Shown here: positions 14,549-23,387 of the stretch, in pieces | How positions within the stretch are numbered: position 1 is the stretch's first letter | How the letters are laid out: every line of letters starts with the position of its first letter | Assembly: GCA_018385425.1 (NCBI GenBank) | Contig: JAHBAA010000049.1 | Location: 1 to 39,208 of the forward strand | From: Acetatifactor sp. | GTDB lineage: Bacteria; Bacillota; Clostridia; Lachnospirales; Lachnospiraceae | Reading direction: 5' to 3' | DNA: 39,208 nucleotides | Program-made: the position numbers and the translations under genes | Notes under the pieces: generated by a model | What the model saw: the letters and a program-made list of their open reading frames with translations, nothing else | The model's database searches: none | Told to the model about the DNA's origin: nothing

Positions 14549-16612
14549 ATGGCAGCAAGAAATGGCAGTTTGTCGATCAACAGTGAAAACATTTTTCCGA
14601 TTATCAAGAAGTGGTTGTATTCCGATCACGATATCTTCTACAGAGAGCTGATCTCCAACGGTTGTGACGCAGTGACCAAGCTGAAGAAGCTGGATATGAT
14701 GGGAGAGTACACTCTTCCGGAGGGGTACAAGCCTCAGATAGACGTCATTGTCAATCCGGATCAGAAGACGCTGACCTTTGTGGATAACGGTATTGGTATG
14801 ACAGCGGATGAGGTGGAGGAGTATATCAATCAGATCGCTTTCTCCGGTGCCACCGACTTCATCGAGAAGTACAAGGACAAGAGCAATGCAGACCAGATCA
14901 TCGGTCATTTCGGTTTGGGCTTTTACTCTGCATTTATGGTGGCAGATGAAGTACACATCGACACCCTTTCCTACAAGGAGGGCGCGAAGCCTGTTCACTG
15001 GGAGTGCGACGGCGGCACAGAGTTTTCCATGGACGAGGGCGACAAGGCAGAGGTTGGTACGAAGATCACCCTGTTTTTGAACGAGGATTGCCTGGAGTTC
15101 TGCAATGAGTACAAGGCAAAGGAAGTCATCGAGAAGTACTGTTCCTTCATGCCCACTGAGATCTATCTCTCCAAGGCTGACACCAAGGAGACCCAGATCA
15201 TCAAGCCTGAGGAGAAGCTGGACACCGATACCGTCATCGAAGAGATCCATCCTACCGTGAAGGAGGACGGAACGGTGGAGGGTGAGGAGAAATTGAAGAT
15301 CACCAAGCGCCCCGAACTGATGAATGATACCAATCCTCTCTGGGCAAAGCATCCCAACGAATGCACAAAAGAGGATTACCTGTCATTCTACCGCAAGGTA
15401 TTCCACGACTACAGGGAGCCTTTGTTCTGGATCCACCTGAATATGGACTATCCCTTCAACTTGAAGGGTATTCTGTACTTCCCGAAGATCAACATGGAGT
15501 ACGAGTCCATCGAGGGAACCATCAAGCTGTACAACAATCAGGTGTTTATCGCCGACAATATTAAAGAGGTGATCCCGGAGTTCCTGCTCTTGTTAAAGGG
15601 TGTCATCGATTGCCCGGATCTGCCTCTGAATGTTTCCAGAAGTGCCCTGCAGAATGACGGTTTTGTGAAGAAGATCTCCGAATACATCACCAAGAAGGTA
15701 GCTGACAAGCTGTCCGGTATGTGCAAGACAGAGAAGGAAGAGTATGACAAGTACTGGGACGATATCGCGCCCTTCATCAAGTTCGGCTGCCTGAAGGACG
15801 ACAAGTTCTTCGAGAAGATGAACGACTATATCCTGTTCAAGAATCTGGACGGCAAATATCTGACCCTGCCCGAGTGTCTGGAGACCAAGCCCATTGATGC
15901 AGAGGAGACTGCAGTGGATGAAAACGGCGAGAAGGTAGAGGCTGAGGTTGTAGACGCAGAAGGTGAGAATGCGGAGGATGCTGCCGAGGAGGAGAAGAAG
16001 GAGAAGATCATCTACTACGTGACCGACGAGAAGCAGCAGGGGCAGTATATCAATATGTTCAAGGCTGCAAAGATGGACGCAGTGATCCTGACCCACAATA
16101 TCGACCAGCACTTCATCACCAGTCTGGAGTCCAGAAATGAGGGCGTGAAGTTCATGAGAATCGATGCCGATGTGACCGATGCCATGAAGGCTAAGACCTC
16201 CAAGAAGCTGAAGGAGGAATTTGAGGCGAAGGCTGCAGCCATTGCTGAGATCATGAAGAAGGCGCTGAAGAAGGACAGTCTGACCGTAAAGATCGACAAG
16301 CTGAAGAACAAGAAGATCTCTGCAGTGATTACTCTCTCTGAGGAGAGCAGACGTATGCAGGATATGATGAAGATGTACAGTATGCCCGGCATGGATATGG
16401 GCGGTTTCGGTGAGGAGGGACAGACCCTGATCCTCAATGCGAACCATCCTCTGGTGCAGTATGTCACCGAGCACACAGACAGCGAGAATGTTCCGATGAT
16501 CTGCGAACAGCTCTACGATCTGGCAAGACTGCAGCAGGCTCCTCTGGATCCGGAGGCAATGGCAGCATTTGTTGCCAGAAGTAATGAGATCATGATGCTT
16601 CTTGCGAAATAA
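14549..16612 (+). CDS. htpG: molecular chaperone HtpG (Hsp90)
   Basis: A 687-residue bacterial Hsp90, an ATP-driven dimeric cytosolic chaperone. The N-terminal GHKL ATPase shows YRELISNGCDA, VDNGIGMT and GHFGLGFYSAFMV. The middle domain follows with LFWIHLNMDYPFNLKG and DLPLNVSRSALQND, where the conserved Arg meets the ATP phosphate. An acidic insert near residues 450-488 (AEETAVDENGEK, then a Glu/Ala-rich run) is longer than in E. coli HtpG. The C-terminal dimerisation region ends the protein. GAAGGA precedes the ATG by about 9 bases. A perfect CIRCE element upstream points to HrcA control. The gene appears intact and monocistronic, with a hairpin terminator downstream. Confidence 0.97.
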   Translation: MAARNGSLSINSENIFPIIKKWLYSDHDIFYRELISNGCDAVTKLKKLDMMGEYTLPEGYKPQIDVIVNPDQKTLTFVDNGIGMTADEVEEYINQIAFSGATDFIEKYKDKSNADQIIGHFGLGFYSAFMVADEVHIDTLSYKEGAKPVHWECDGGTEFSMDEGDKAEVGTKITLFLNEDCLEFCNEYKAKEVIEKYCSFMPTEIYLSKADTKETQIIKPEEKLDTDTVIEEIHPTVKEDGTVEGEEKLKITKRPELMNDTNPLWAKHPNECTKEDYLSFYRKVFHDYREPLFWIHLNMDYPFNLKGILYFPKINMEYESIEGTIKLYNNQVFIADNIKEVIPEFLLLLKGVIDCPDLPLNVSRSALQNDGFVKKISEYITKKVADKLSGMCKTEKEEYDKYWDDIAPFIKFGCLKDDKFFEKMNDYILFKNLDGKYLTLPECLETKPIDAEETAVDENGEKVEAEVVDAEGENAEDAAEEEKKEKIIYYVTDEKQQGQYINMFKAAKMDAVILTHNIDQHFITSLESRNEGVKFMRIDADVTDAMKAKTSKKLKEEFEAKAAAIAEIMKKALKKDSLTVKIDKLKNKKISAVITLSEESRRMQDMMKMYSMPGMDMGGFGEEGQTLILNANHPLVQYVTEHTDSENVPMICEQLYDLARLQQAPLDPEAMAAFVARSNEIMMLLAK

Positions 16613-16667
16613 ACAGGCTGTCCTGCCCCTGCCATGAGATGGGGAGACAGCGGAACTGATCAACGGG

Positions 16668-16702
16668 AAAAGTCGATTCGAAAGCCTCTGAGTCGACTTT
16701 TT
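16668..16702 (+). terminator. intrinsic terminator after htpG
   Basis: AAAAGTCGA (16668-16676) pairs with TCGACTTTT (16693-16701), leaving a T-run at the 3' arm. A 16-base loop lies between. Confidence 0.65.
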
Positions 16703-16728
16703 CCAATTTGGAGAACAGGAGAGATACG

Positions 16729-17217
16729 ATGGAGATTCGAAGAGCAACGCTGCAGGATCTGGACAGAATGCTGGAGATCTACGACTATGCCAGAGCTTTT
16801 ATGAGAAGCACCGGAAACCCCACACAGTGGAGCGGAGGGTATCCCTCCCGGGAATTATTGCTTGCCGATATTGAGGAAGGAGTAAGCTTTGTCGCTGAGG
16901 AAGGGGGCGTGATTCACGGAACCTTTATGTTTTACAATGGGAAGGACGGGATCTATGATGTGATCGAGGATGGAGCGTGGCTGAATGACGAACCTTATGC
17001 AGTCATCCATCGTATCGCCGGAGACGGGCAGATCAAGGGACTGCTTTCTATGGCTGTGGAGTACGGCAGTCAGTTCTCGGACAATCTGCGCATGGACACC
17101 CACCGCGACAACAGGGTGATGCAGCATACGCTGGAGAAGAACGGTTTTGTAAGATGCGGGATCATCCATCTGGAGAACGGGGATCCCAGAATTGCATATC
17201 ATAGAATAGAGGCCTGA
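16729..17217 (+). CDS. GNAT-family N-acetyltransferase
   Basis: A 162-residue acyl-CoA-dependent acetyltransferase. It starts MEIRRATLQDLDRMLEIYD, the usual first strand and helix of the fold. The acetyl-CoA region is GDGQIKGLLSMAVEYG (the turn before the long helix lacks the standard QxxGxG/A), and NRVMQHTLEKNGFVRCG is the motif B / last helix pattern seen in many small GNATs. The ATG at 16729 has ACAGGAGAG 7 bases upstream; an ATG 21 bases earlier is not supported. The substrate cannot be told. The gene stands alone between the htpG terminator and a strong shared terminator. Confidence 0.85.
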   Translation: MEIRRATLQDLDRMLEIYDYARAFMRSTGNPTQWSGGYPSRELLLADIEEGVSFVAEEGGVIHGTFMFYNGKDGIYDVIEDGAWLNDEPYAVIHRIAGDGQIKGLLSMAVEYGSQFSDNLRMDTHRDNRVMQHTLEKNGFVRCGIIHLENGDPRIAYHRIEA

Positions 17218-17220
17218 GTA

Positions 17221-17262
17221 AAGGACCCGGTTGGACGGAAAAGTCCAGCCGGGTCCTTCTTC
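17221..17262. terminator. bidirectional intrinsic terminator
   Basis: AAGGACCCGG..GGAC (17221-17236) pairs with GTCC..CCGGGTCCTT (17243-17258), a long GC-rich stem with one small internal bulge and T-rich 3' arm. It separates the GNAT gene (+) from uxuB (-). Confidence 0.85.
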
Positions 17263-17282
17263 TGTTCAAAGCTTTTGCACTC

Positions 17283-18899
17283 TTACATCACATACTTCTC
17301 AAGTGTCTTAGCCACGGCACCCACACCGGAGGACAGCTCTGCGAAGTAGCTCTTGACAGTGTCTGCCATACCCACAGCCACCAGATCTACTCCGAAGATC
17401 TTCTCGTTGCTCAGCAGCGCATCCAGCTTGTTCAGATCCTTGGGGGCATCGGTGAGTTCATAATCCGCAACGTACTGGGATGCCTCTGCCAGGAGAGGAT
17501 CGGAGCTGGGAGTGAAAGTATTCCCTGCATCGTCCACTGCCATCAGGTAGCGCAGCCATCCTGCGAAAACCAGAGGAATCAGTTTCAGGTCAGCCGGATC
17601 CAGGGAAGGATCCTTGCGGTAAGCCTTGATGGTCTCACCGAAACGGATCGCCAGCTTCTGGGAGGTGTCGGTGGCGATTCGCTGAGGGGTGTCCGGCATG
17701 AAGGGGTTGGGAATCCGCACATTGACCACCTGGTCGATGAATTCTCTGGGATCCAGGATGCCGGGATTTACTACTACGGGAAGTCCCTCCACATAGCCGA
17801 TGGTCTCTACCATCTTCTTCAGAACAGGATTCTTCATCTCGTCGGAGATGAGGGTGTAACCGAGGAGACATCCGTAGATGGCCAGAGTGGTGTGAAGAGG
17901 ATTCAGGCAGGTGCAGACCTTCATCTTCTCCACCTTGTCCACGGTTTCACGGTCGGTGAAGATGATGCCGCCCTTGTCCCAGGCAGATCTGCCATTGGGG
18001 AAAGCATCCTCGATGACCAGATATTCACATTCCTCCGCATTGACGAAGGGAGCAATATAGGTATTCTTGGAGGTGATCACAGGCTCCAGATCCTCAATGC
18101 CGTCAGCAGCAAGCATTGCCTTAACCTTTTCGTCAGGTCTGGGAGTGATCTTGTCGATCATGGACCAGGGGAAAGCAACCTTGGATCTGTCATTGATATA
18201 TTCCAGAAAAGCCTGATCAGCCAGACCTCTTTCACACCAGGCGGCAGCGTAAGCCAAGACAGCGCTCAAAAGCTTGTCGCCGTTGTGAGAGCAGTTGTCC
18301 ATGCTGACCATGGCGATGGGAAGGGCGCCGTTTGCAAAACGATGATACAAGAGAGAAACGACCTTGCCCAGGTAACTGTCCGGAGCCTGGGGACCCTTCT
18401 CAAAGTCTGCAGCCACTGCGGGAAGGAGCTCTCCCTGTGCATTGGTGGTCGCATATCCCTTCTCGGTGATGGTAAAGGAAGCCATCTGAAGGGAGGGATT
18501 GGCGAAGATCTCCTTCAGGCGGGTATATTCAGCCTCGTCCTTGCTGTCCAGGATCAAAGATTCCATAATGGAACCGACAACAGTCTTCTCCACCGTATTG
18601 TTGGCCTTCAGGGTGGCGAGAATGGTCAGGTTGTCGTGAGGGCGATTGCTCTTCTCGATGATCTCGTAGTCGTAGCCCTCCGCAGCGATCAGACCGGTAT
18701 CCAGGATACCTTTGTTCAGCAGTGTCTGAACCACGTTGGCCTGAAAGGCGCGGAAAATATTGCCGGCACCGAAGTGGATCCAGGTAGGGCGCTCGAAAGT
18801 GTTTTTCTTTACGGTATCGTAATCAAAGGTGGGGAGCGCATAACCTGCCAGTTCGAACGCTGCGCGCTCAGAACGTATTCCGTCTAATGTGAGTTTCAT
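17283..18899 (-). CDS. uxuB: fructuronate reductase (mannonate oxidoreductase)
   Basis: A 538-residue NAD-dependent dehydrogenase of the long-chain mannitol dehydrogenase family, converting fructuronate to mannonate in glucuronate breakdown. Visible are the dinucleotide-binding WIHFGAGNIFRAF (41-53), the family signature VSMDNCSHNGDKL and the catalytic-domain KVCTCLNPLHTTLAIYG. The length is typical. AAAGGAAA precedes the ATG. It lies 109 bases after uxuA in the same direction, with a short AGCATAT hairpin between them, so both are probably on one transcript from the promoter near 20135. The neighbouring mannonate dehydratase fixes the choice of fructuronate reductase over mannitol or tagaturonate reductase. 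Confidence 0.92.
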   Translation of the reverse strand: MKLTLDGIRSERAAFELAGYALPTFDYDTVKKNTFERPTWIHFGAGNIFRAFQANVVQTLLNKGILDTGLIAAEGYDYEIIEKSNRPHDNLTILATLKANNTVEKTVVGSIMESLILDSKDEAEYTRLKEIFANPSLQMASFTITEKGYATTNAQGELLPAVAADFEKGPQAPDSYLGKVVSLLYHRFANGALPIAMVSMDNCSHNGDKLLSAVLAYAAAWCERGLADQAFLEYINDRSKVAFPWSMIDKITPRPDEKVKAMLAADGIEDLEPVITSKNTYIAPFVNAEECEYLVIEDAFPNGRSAWDKGGIIFTDRETVDKVEKMKVCTCLNPLHTTLAIYGCLLGYTLISDEMKNPVLKKMVETIGYVEGLPVVVNPGILDPREFIDQVVNVRIPNPFMPDTPQRIATDTSQKLAIRFGETIKAYRKDPSLDPADLKLIPLVFAGWLRYLMAVDDAGNTFTPSSDPLLAEASQYVADYELTDAPKDLNKLDALLSNEKIFGVDLVAVGMADTVKSYFAELSSGVGAVAKTLEKYVM

Positions 18900-19008
18900 A
18901 GCGATTTCCTTTCTGTTACTATGCTGATTTCAAATATGCTCCCTTGAGACCTTCGTGTCCGCAAGCAGATACACAGGCCTCCTGTCATGGAGCATATCTG
19001 TGATATGC

Positions 19009-20076
19009 TTATCTGTGGCTCTTCTCGATTGCTTCCCACAGACCGTTTAAGTAGGTGGCACCCAGTGCTCGGTCGTACAGGCCGTAACCGGGCATAGCTA
19101 CCTCATCCCAGATCATACGTCCATGGTCGGGACGGATGGGACCTTCAAAGCCGATATCGTAGAGAGCCAGCATGATCTCATACATATCGAAGGTACCGTC
19201 GCTGGAAAGATGAGCGGATTCCTCGAAATCGGTGGGAGAGTTGAACTTCAGGTTGCGAACGTGTGCAAAGTGAATTCTTCCCTTCAGGGAACGGATCATA
19301 TCGGGGAGATCGTTCTCTAAGTTGGTGCCGTAAGAGCCGGAGCAGAAGGTTACGCCATTGTGCGGGTTGTCCACCATCTTCATCATGCGAAGGATGTTTG
19401 CCTTATTGATGATGATACGGGGCAGACCGAATACGCTCCAGGCGGGATCATCGGGATGAATGGCCATGTTGATGTCGTATTTGTCGCAGACAGGCATGAT
19501 GCGCTCCAGGAAGTACTTCAGGTTCGCAAACAGCTTCTCATCGTCCACATCCTTGTACATCTCGAACAGTTCCTTGATGTGAGCCATACGCTCAGGCTCC
19601 CAGCCGGGCAGGATCGCACCGTTGGAATCACCGCTGATGGAGGCGAACATATCCTCGGGATTTAACGCATCGACTGCCTCCTGGGTGTAAGCCAGTACGG
19701 TGGAACCGTCGGGACGGACTCTTGCAAGCTCGGTTCTGGTCCAGTCGAATACCGGCATGAAGTTATAGCATACCATATGGATGCCTGCTTGTCCCAGACG
19801 CTCCAGGGTGGTGATATAGTTATCGATATAGAGGTCTCTGTCGGGAGTGCCGACCTTGATGGCATCGTGAATGTTGACACTTTCGATACCGGCAAGGGAA
19901 AGCCCTGCATCCTCGATCTCTTTCTTCAGTGCCAAAATGTCCTCCATCTCCCAGGCCTCACCGGGCTTTGTGCCGTAGAGGGTGGAGATCACGCCGGTCA
20001 CGCCGGGGATCTGTCTGATCTGTTTTAAGGTTACGGTATCGTACTTGCTGCCGTACCAGCGCAAAGTCATCTGCAT
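19009..20076 (-). CDS. uxuA: mannonate dehydratase
   Basis: A 355-residue TIM-barrel metalloenzyme that dehydrates D-mannonate to 2-keto-3-deoxygluconate. Family patterns include MTLRWYGSKYDTVTLKQIRQIPGV at the start (positions 3-26), IHMVCYNFMPVFDWTRTEL, NMAIHPDDPAWSVFGLPRI with the metal-binding His, GVTFCSGSYG, the HFAHVRNLKF motif and IRPDHGRMIWDE near the end. AACAGGAGG lies about 8 bases before the ATG. It is the first gene of the uxuA-uxuB operon and is divergent from an AraC regulator that probably controls it. The sequence is full length with all expected motifs. Confidence 0.96.
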   Translation of the reverse strand: MQMTLRWYGSKYDTVTLKQIRQIPGVTGVISTLYGTKPGEAWEMEDILALKKEIEDAGLSLAGIESVNIHDAIKVGTPDRDLYIDNYITTLERLGQAGIHMVCYNFMPVFDWTRTELARVRPDGSTVLAYTQEAVDALNPEDMFASISGDSNGAILPGWEPERMAHIKELFEMYKDVDDEKLFANLKYFLERIMPVCDKYDINMAIHPDDPAWSVFGLPRIIINKANILRMMKMVDNPHNGVTFCSGSYGTNLENDLPDMIRSLKGRIHFAHVRNLKFNSPTDFEESAHLSSDGTFDMYEIMLALYDIGFEGPIRPDHGRMIWDEVAMPGYGLYDRALGATYLNGLWEAIEKSHR

Positions 20077-20132
20077 CGTTTTTTCCTCCTGTTGGTTTCT
20101 ATCCGTTTTCAGTGTTTTGCTTCACTGATTGC

Positions 20133-20203
20133 ATTATACATCATCATTTTTGCAAGATACAGAACGTTTATTGCTTGATACAGTGCAAAAATTGCGGTAA
20201 AAT
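20133..20203. promoter_or_regulatory. divergent promoter region with AraC-type direct repeats
   Basis: Two direct repeats TTGCAAGATACAG (20150-20162) and TTGCTTGATACAG (20171-20183) lie 21 bases apart, about two helix turns, as expected for AraC half-sites. They are flanked by TTTTTGCA/TGCAAAAA. The uxuA promoter (-) has TATAAT as complement of 20133-20138 with a poor -35, fitting activation. The araC promoter (+) has TTGATA (20175) - 17 - TAAAAT (20198), overlapping the second repeat, fitting autoregulation. Confidence 0.6.
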
Positions 20204-20288
20204 ATAGGGAAACACATTCTGAAGGAGAAAAGAAGACTTTTCCTCGGAGGAAAGGACAATGGAAGAAGGATAAGGAGGTTGGGTTTCC

Positions 20289-21176
20289 TTGGGAATTGAG
20301 AGTCAGATCAGAAAGCGTGAGGCCACAGATGAACGCCAATATATGATGAATGAGGATGTGGAAGTCTATGAGAAGCGGGGGGCACCGCTGGGTGCCGTCA
20401 GCTTCCACTACCACAATTTCTATGAGATCATCTATGTTCTGGAGGGGGAGTATTCCTCTCTGGTGGAGGACAGAAGCTTTTCCATGCACAAAGGGGACTT
20501 TTTGCTGATCGATCGAAATGTGATGCACAAGTATCAGTATGAGGAGGGAAAGCATGATTCCTCCAGACGTCTGATCCTCTGGGTGACGCCCCAAATGCTT
20601 GCCTCCCTGTCCGATGGGCAGACGGACCTGACTCAGTGCTTTGCCCGGGAGAAGGCCTGTGCTTATCACTTCCCGATCTACTATGAGGAGATGCTTCAGG
20701 GGTATCTGCTGAAGCTGGCCATGACCAATATGCCGGAGAGCAAAGACGCCGGTATGAAAAAACTGTTGGACAAGGGACTGCTGACCATGTTCTTTGTCTA
20801 TCTGAATGTATTGTGCCGGAAGGAAGAGTACCTGTTTGCCAAGGAAGAACTCTACAGGCATCCTCTGGTACGACAGGTCTCGGCCTACATCGATGCACAT
20901 ATCCGGGAGAGGATCACGGTGGATGATCTGGCGGTGGTGGCCCACATGAGTAAGTATCATTTCCTTCGGAAATTCAAGGAACTGACAGGCGTTACCGTTC
21001 ACAGCTTCCTTATCAATAAGCGCCTGATTGAGGCCTGCAGGGCATTGAAGGAGGGGAAGAGTGTGACAGAGAGCTATCTGGAGAGCGGGTTTGCGGATTA
21101 CTCTTCCTTCCTGCGAAATTTCCGCGATACATTCGGCATCTCCCCCGGAAAATACTCGGATTACTATGCAGAATAG
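20289..21176 (+). CDS. AraC-family regulator, probable hexuronate regulator
   Basis: A 295-residue one-component regulator. The N-terminal cupin-type sensing domain (about 25-125) includes HYHNFYEIIYVLEGEYS and HKGDFLLIDRNVMHKY, the usual double-stranded beta-helix pattern. The C-terminal AraC DNA-binding domain (about 195-295) has two helix-turn-helices around ITVDDLAVVAHMSKYHFLRK and SVTESYLESGFADYSSFLR. The TTG at 20289 is chosen because TAAGGAGG lies 10 bases upstream; the first in-frame ATG (20343) has no site. Divergent from uxuA and flanked by direct repeats, it likely activates uxuA-uxuB in response to a hexuronate or pathway intermediate. The effector is inference. Confidence 0.9.
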   Translation: MGIESQIRKREATDERQYMMNEDVEVYEKRGAPLGAVSFHYHNFYEIIYVLEGEYSSLVEDRSFSMHKGDFLLIDRNVMHKYQYEEGKHDSSRRLILWVTPQMLASLSDGQTDLTQCFAREKACAYHFPIYYEEMLQGYLLKLAMTNMPESKDAGMKKLLDKGLLTMFFVYLNVLCRKEEYLFAKEELYRHPLVRQVSAYIDAHIRERITVDDLAVVAHMSKYHFLRKFKELTGVTVHSFLINKRLIEACRALKEGKSVTESYLESGFADYSSFLRNFRDTFGISPGKYSDYYAE

Positions 21177-21245
21177 AGAAATAAAGAAACCTTGCCGGAC
21201 CCAACGCATATATTTGAATGAGTTTCATGAATTGAAGGAGCTACT

Positions 21246-22526
21246 ATGTGCGAAAAACGAAAGGATGAATCAGAACTGATCATGCAGCAGGAAGAGTACA
21301 GCGGGCAGATGAAGGTCAGCGTGGTATCTTCCGTTGGTCAGGTGCCGATTCCGGGGGCGGTGGTGAAGATCTCTTATACCGGCGATCCGGGGAATCCCCT
21401 GGTGACACTGACCACCGATGAGTCCGGGCAGACACCAGACATCCGTCTGGCTGCACCCCCTGTTGCGTTGTCTCTATCTCCGGGAGAAGAACAGCAGCCC
21501 TATGCGGAGTATAATCTGTCGGTGGAGGCCGAAGGGTACGAACCGGTACTGGTGTCCGGGTCGGAGATCCTGGCAGAGGAACTGTCCCTGCAGGCGATTC
21601 AAATGAATCCGCTGGAGCTGACGGAGGAGGAAACAAAGATCGTGGTGATCCCGGCTCACACGCTGTTTGGCGATTATCCGCCGAAGATTCCGGAGGACGA
21701 GATCAAACCTATGGATGAGACGGGAGAGATCGTCTTAAGCAGAGTGGTGATCCCGGAATACATCATTGTTCACGACGGTGTTCCCAGCGATTCTTCTGCC
21801 GGAAATTATTGGGTCCGCTATAAGGATTACATCAAAAATGTGGCCTGCAGCGAGATCTATCCCACCTGGCCGGAGTCCACGATCTATGCCAATATTCTGG
21901 CCATTCAGTCCTTTACTTTAAATCGTGTCTACACGGAGTGGTACCGCAATCAAGGGTATGATTTTACCATCACATCCTCCACTGCCTATGACCATAAGTG
22001 GATCTATGGAAGAAATATTTATGAGGACATCAGCTATCTGGTAGATTCCGTTTTTGCCAACTACCTGTCCAGACCGGGGGTGCGGCAGCCGATCTTTACT
22101 TCTTATTGCGACGGACAGCGTGTGACCTGTCAGGGTCTGAGCCAATGGGGGTCCAAATATCTGGGAGATGAGGGATATTCTGCCATTGAGATCATCCGCT
22201 ATTACTACGGCAATGATATGTATATCAATACGGCAGAGCAGATATCCGGTGTGCCCAGTTCTTTCCCCGGGTATGATCTCTCGGTAGGGTCTGCGGGAGA
22301 GAAGGTGCGGCAGATGCAGCAGCAGCTGAATCGAATTGCCAGAGATTATCCCGCATTGCCCACTCTGGTTGCGGATGGCATCTACGGGCCGGCCACCGAG
22401 AGAGCGGTGAGGACCTTCCAAAGGATATTTGACCTGCCTCAGACAGGGATCGTCGACTATCCAACCTGGTATGAGATCTCGGATATCTATGTGGGCGTAT
22501 CCCGTATTGCAGAGCCGGGGACCTGA
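21246..22526 (+). CDS. SpoIID-like / peptidoglycan-binding domain protein
   Basis: A 426-residue protein in three parts. Residues about 20-120 form a beta-sandwich resembling a carboxypeptidase-regulatory/Ig-like domain. Residues about 180-335 match the SpoIID/LytB pattern, with PTWPESTIYANILAIQSFTL, TSSTAYDHKW and LSQWGSKYLGDEGYSAIEI. Residues about 345-410 are a PG_binding_1 domain (VRQMQQQLNRI, DGIYGPATERAVRTFQR). SpoIID is a lytic transglycosylase needed for engulfment in sporulation. No signal peptide or anchor is visible; the N-terminus is charged. GAAGGAG lies 6 bases before the ATG. It follows the AraC gene by 69 bases but is unrelated in function. A sporulation or cell-wall role is likely. 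Confidence 0.8.
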   Translation: MCEKRKDESELIMQQEEYSGQMKVSVVSSVGQVPIPGAVVKISYTGDPGNPLVTLTTDESGQTPDIRLAAPPVALSLSPGEEQQPYAEYNLSVEAEGYEPVLVSGSEILAEELSLQAIQMNPLELTEEETKIVVIPAHTLFGDYPPKIPEDEIKPMDETGEIVLSRVVIPEYIIVHDGVPSDSSAGNYWVRYKDYIKNVACSEIYPTWPESTIYANILAIQSFTLNRVYTEWYRNQGYDFTITSSTAYDHKWIYGRNIYEDISYLVDSVFANYLSRPGVRQPIFTSYCDGQRVTCQGLSQWGSKYLGDEGYSAIEIIRYYYGNDMYINTAEQISGVPSSFPGYDLSVGSAGEKVRQMQQQLNRIARDYPALPTLVADGIYGPATERAVRTFQRIFDLPQTGIVDYPTWYEISDIYVGVSRIAEPGT

Positions 22527-22584
22527 CCTTGTTGGACGATCCCCTGAGACCCTGATCGGCAGAGTTTTTGCAGAGTTTCTTTCG

Positions 22585-22630
22585 GTATCCGGTCGGATTG
22601 CTTGACATTCCGGCCGGATACTAGTATCGT
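22585..22630 (+). promoter_or_regulatory. promoter with overlapping dyad before the ABC exporter
   Basis: TTGACA (22602-22607) and TATCGT (22625-22630) are separated by 17 bases. The -35 sits in the 11-base loop of a 13-base inverted repeat, GTATCCGGTCGGA (22585-22597) and TCCGGCCGGATAC (22609-22621), with one T/C mismatch. This looks like a repressor operator. Confidence 0.55.
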
Positions 22631-22685
22631 GTAAGAGTAGGCACTGCCCGGAGCGCATGGGACAGTGTGACAGAGAGGAGTACCA

Positions 22686-23387
22686 ATGAGTGATCTTGTA
22701 GAGATTTACGGGGTGTCGAAGTCGTACACATCCCGGTATGCAGCGGTAAACAATGTTAGCATCAAACTTCCGGCGGGAAAGATCATCGGCCTGTTGGGAC
22801 CCAACGGAAGCGGCAAAACGACGATGATCAAGCTGATGAACGGTCTGCTGACTCCCGATCAGGGCATCATCAAAATCGGTTCTGTGGAGGTTGGGCCGCA
22901 GACGAAAAGTATGGTGGCCTATCTGCCGGATAAGACCTATCTTGCCGGGAATAAAAGGATCAGGAATATTCTGGACTATTTTGCGGATTTCTATGAGGAT
23001 TTTTCCAAGGAGAAGGCACTGGAAATGCTTTCAAAGCTGGGGATCGATCCCTCTGCGCGGATGGATACGCTGTCCAAGGGCAACAAGGAGAAGGTGCAGC
23101 TGATTCTGGTGATGTGCCGTAAGGCGAAGCTGTACTTGCTGGACGAGCCCATTGCGGGGGTGGATCCTGCCGCCCGGGATTATATTCTGCAGACGATCCT
23201 TACCTGCTATAATCCGGAGGCTTCGGTGATCATCTCCACCCATCTGATCAGCGATGTGGAGCAGGTGCTGGATGAGGTCATCTTTATGAAGAACGGTCAT
23301 CTGGTGCTCTATACTTCTGCAGAGAATATCAGAGAGCAGCATGGCAAGAGCGTGGATGCGTACTTCAGGGAGGTGTTCAAATGTTAG
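22686..23387 (+). CDS. ABC transporter ATP-binding protein
   Basis: A 233-residue ATPase of the exporter/drug-resistance (BcrA/YtrB-like) type. Walker A is GPNGSGKT (38-45), the signature is LSKGNKEKVQ (degenerate LSGGQ, usual in this subgroup), Walker B is LYLLDEPIAGVDP and the H-loop is ISTHLISDVEQ. The ATG has AGAGAGGAG upstream. Its last 7 bases overlap the start of the permease gene, a sign of coupled translation. In relatives a GntR repressor is often adjacent, but none is here; the dyad over the promoter may be the target of one elsewhere. Substrate unknown. Confidence 0.92.
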   Translation: MSDLVEIYGVSKSYTSRYAAVNNVSIKLPAGKIIGLLGPNGSGKTTMIKLMNGLLTPDQGIIKIGSVEVGPQTKSMVAYLPDKTYLAGNKRIRNILDYFADFYEDFSKEKALEMLSKLGIDPSARMDTLSKGNKEKVQLILVMCRKAKLYLLDEPIAGVDPAARDYILQTILTCYNPEASVIISTHLISDVEQVLDEVIFMKNGHLVLYTSAENIREQHGKSVDAYFREVFKC

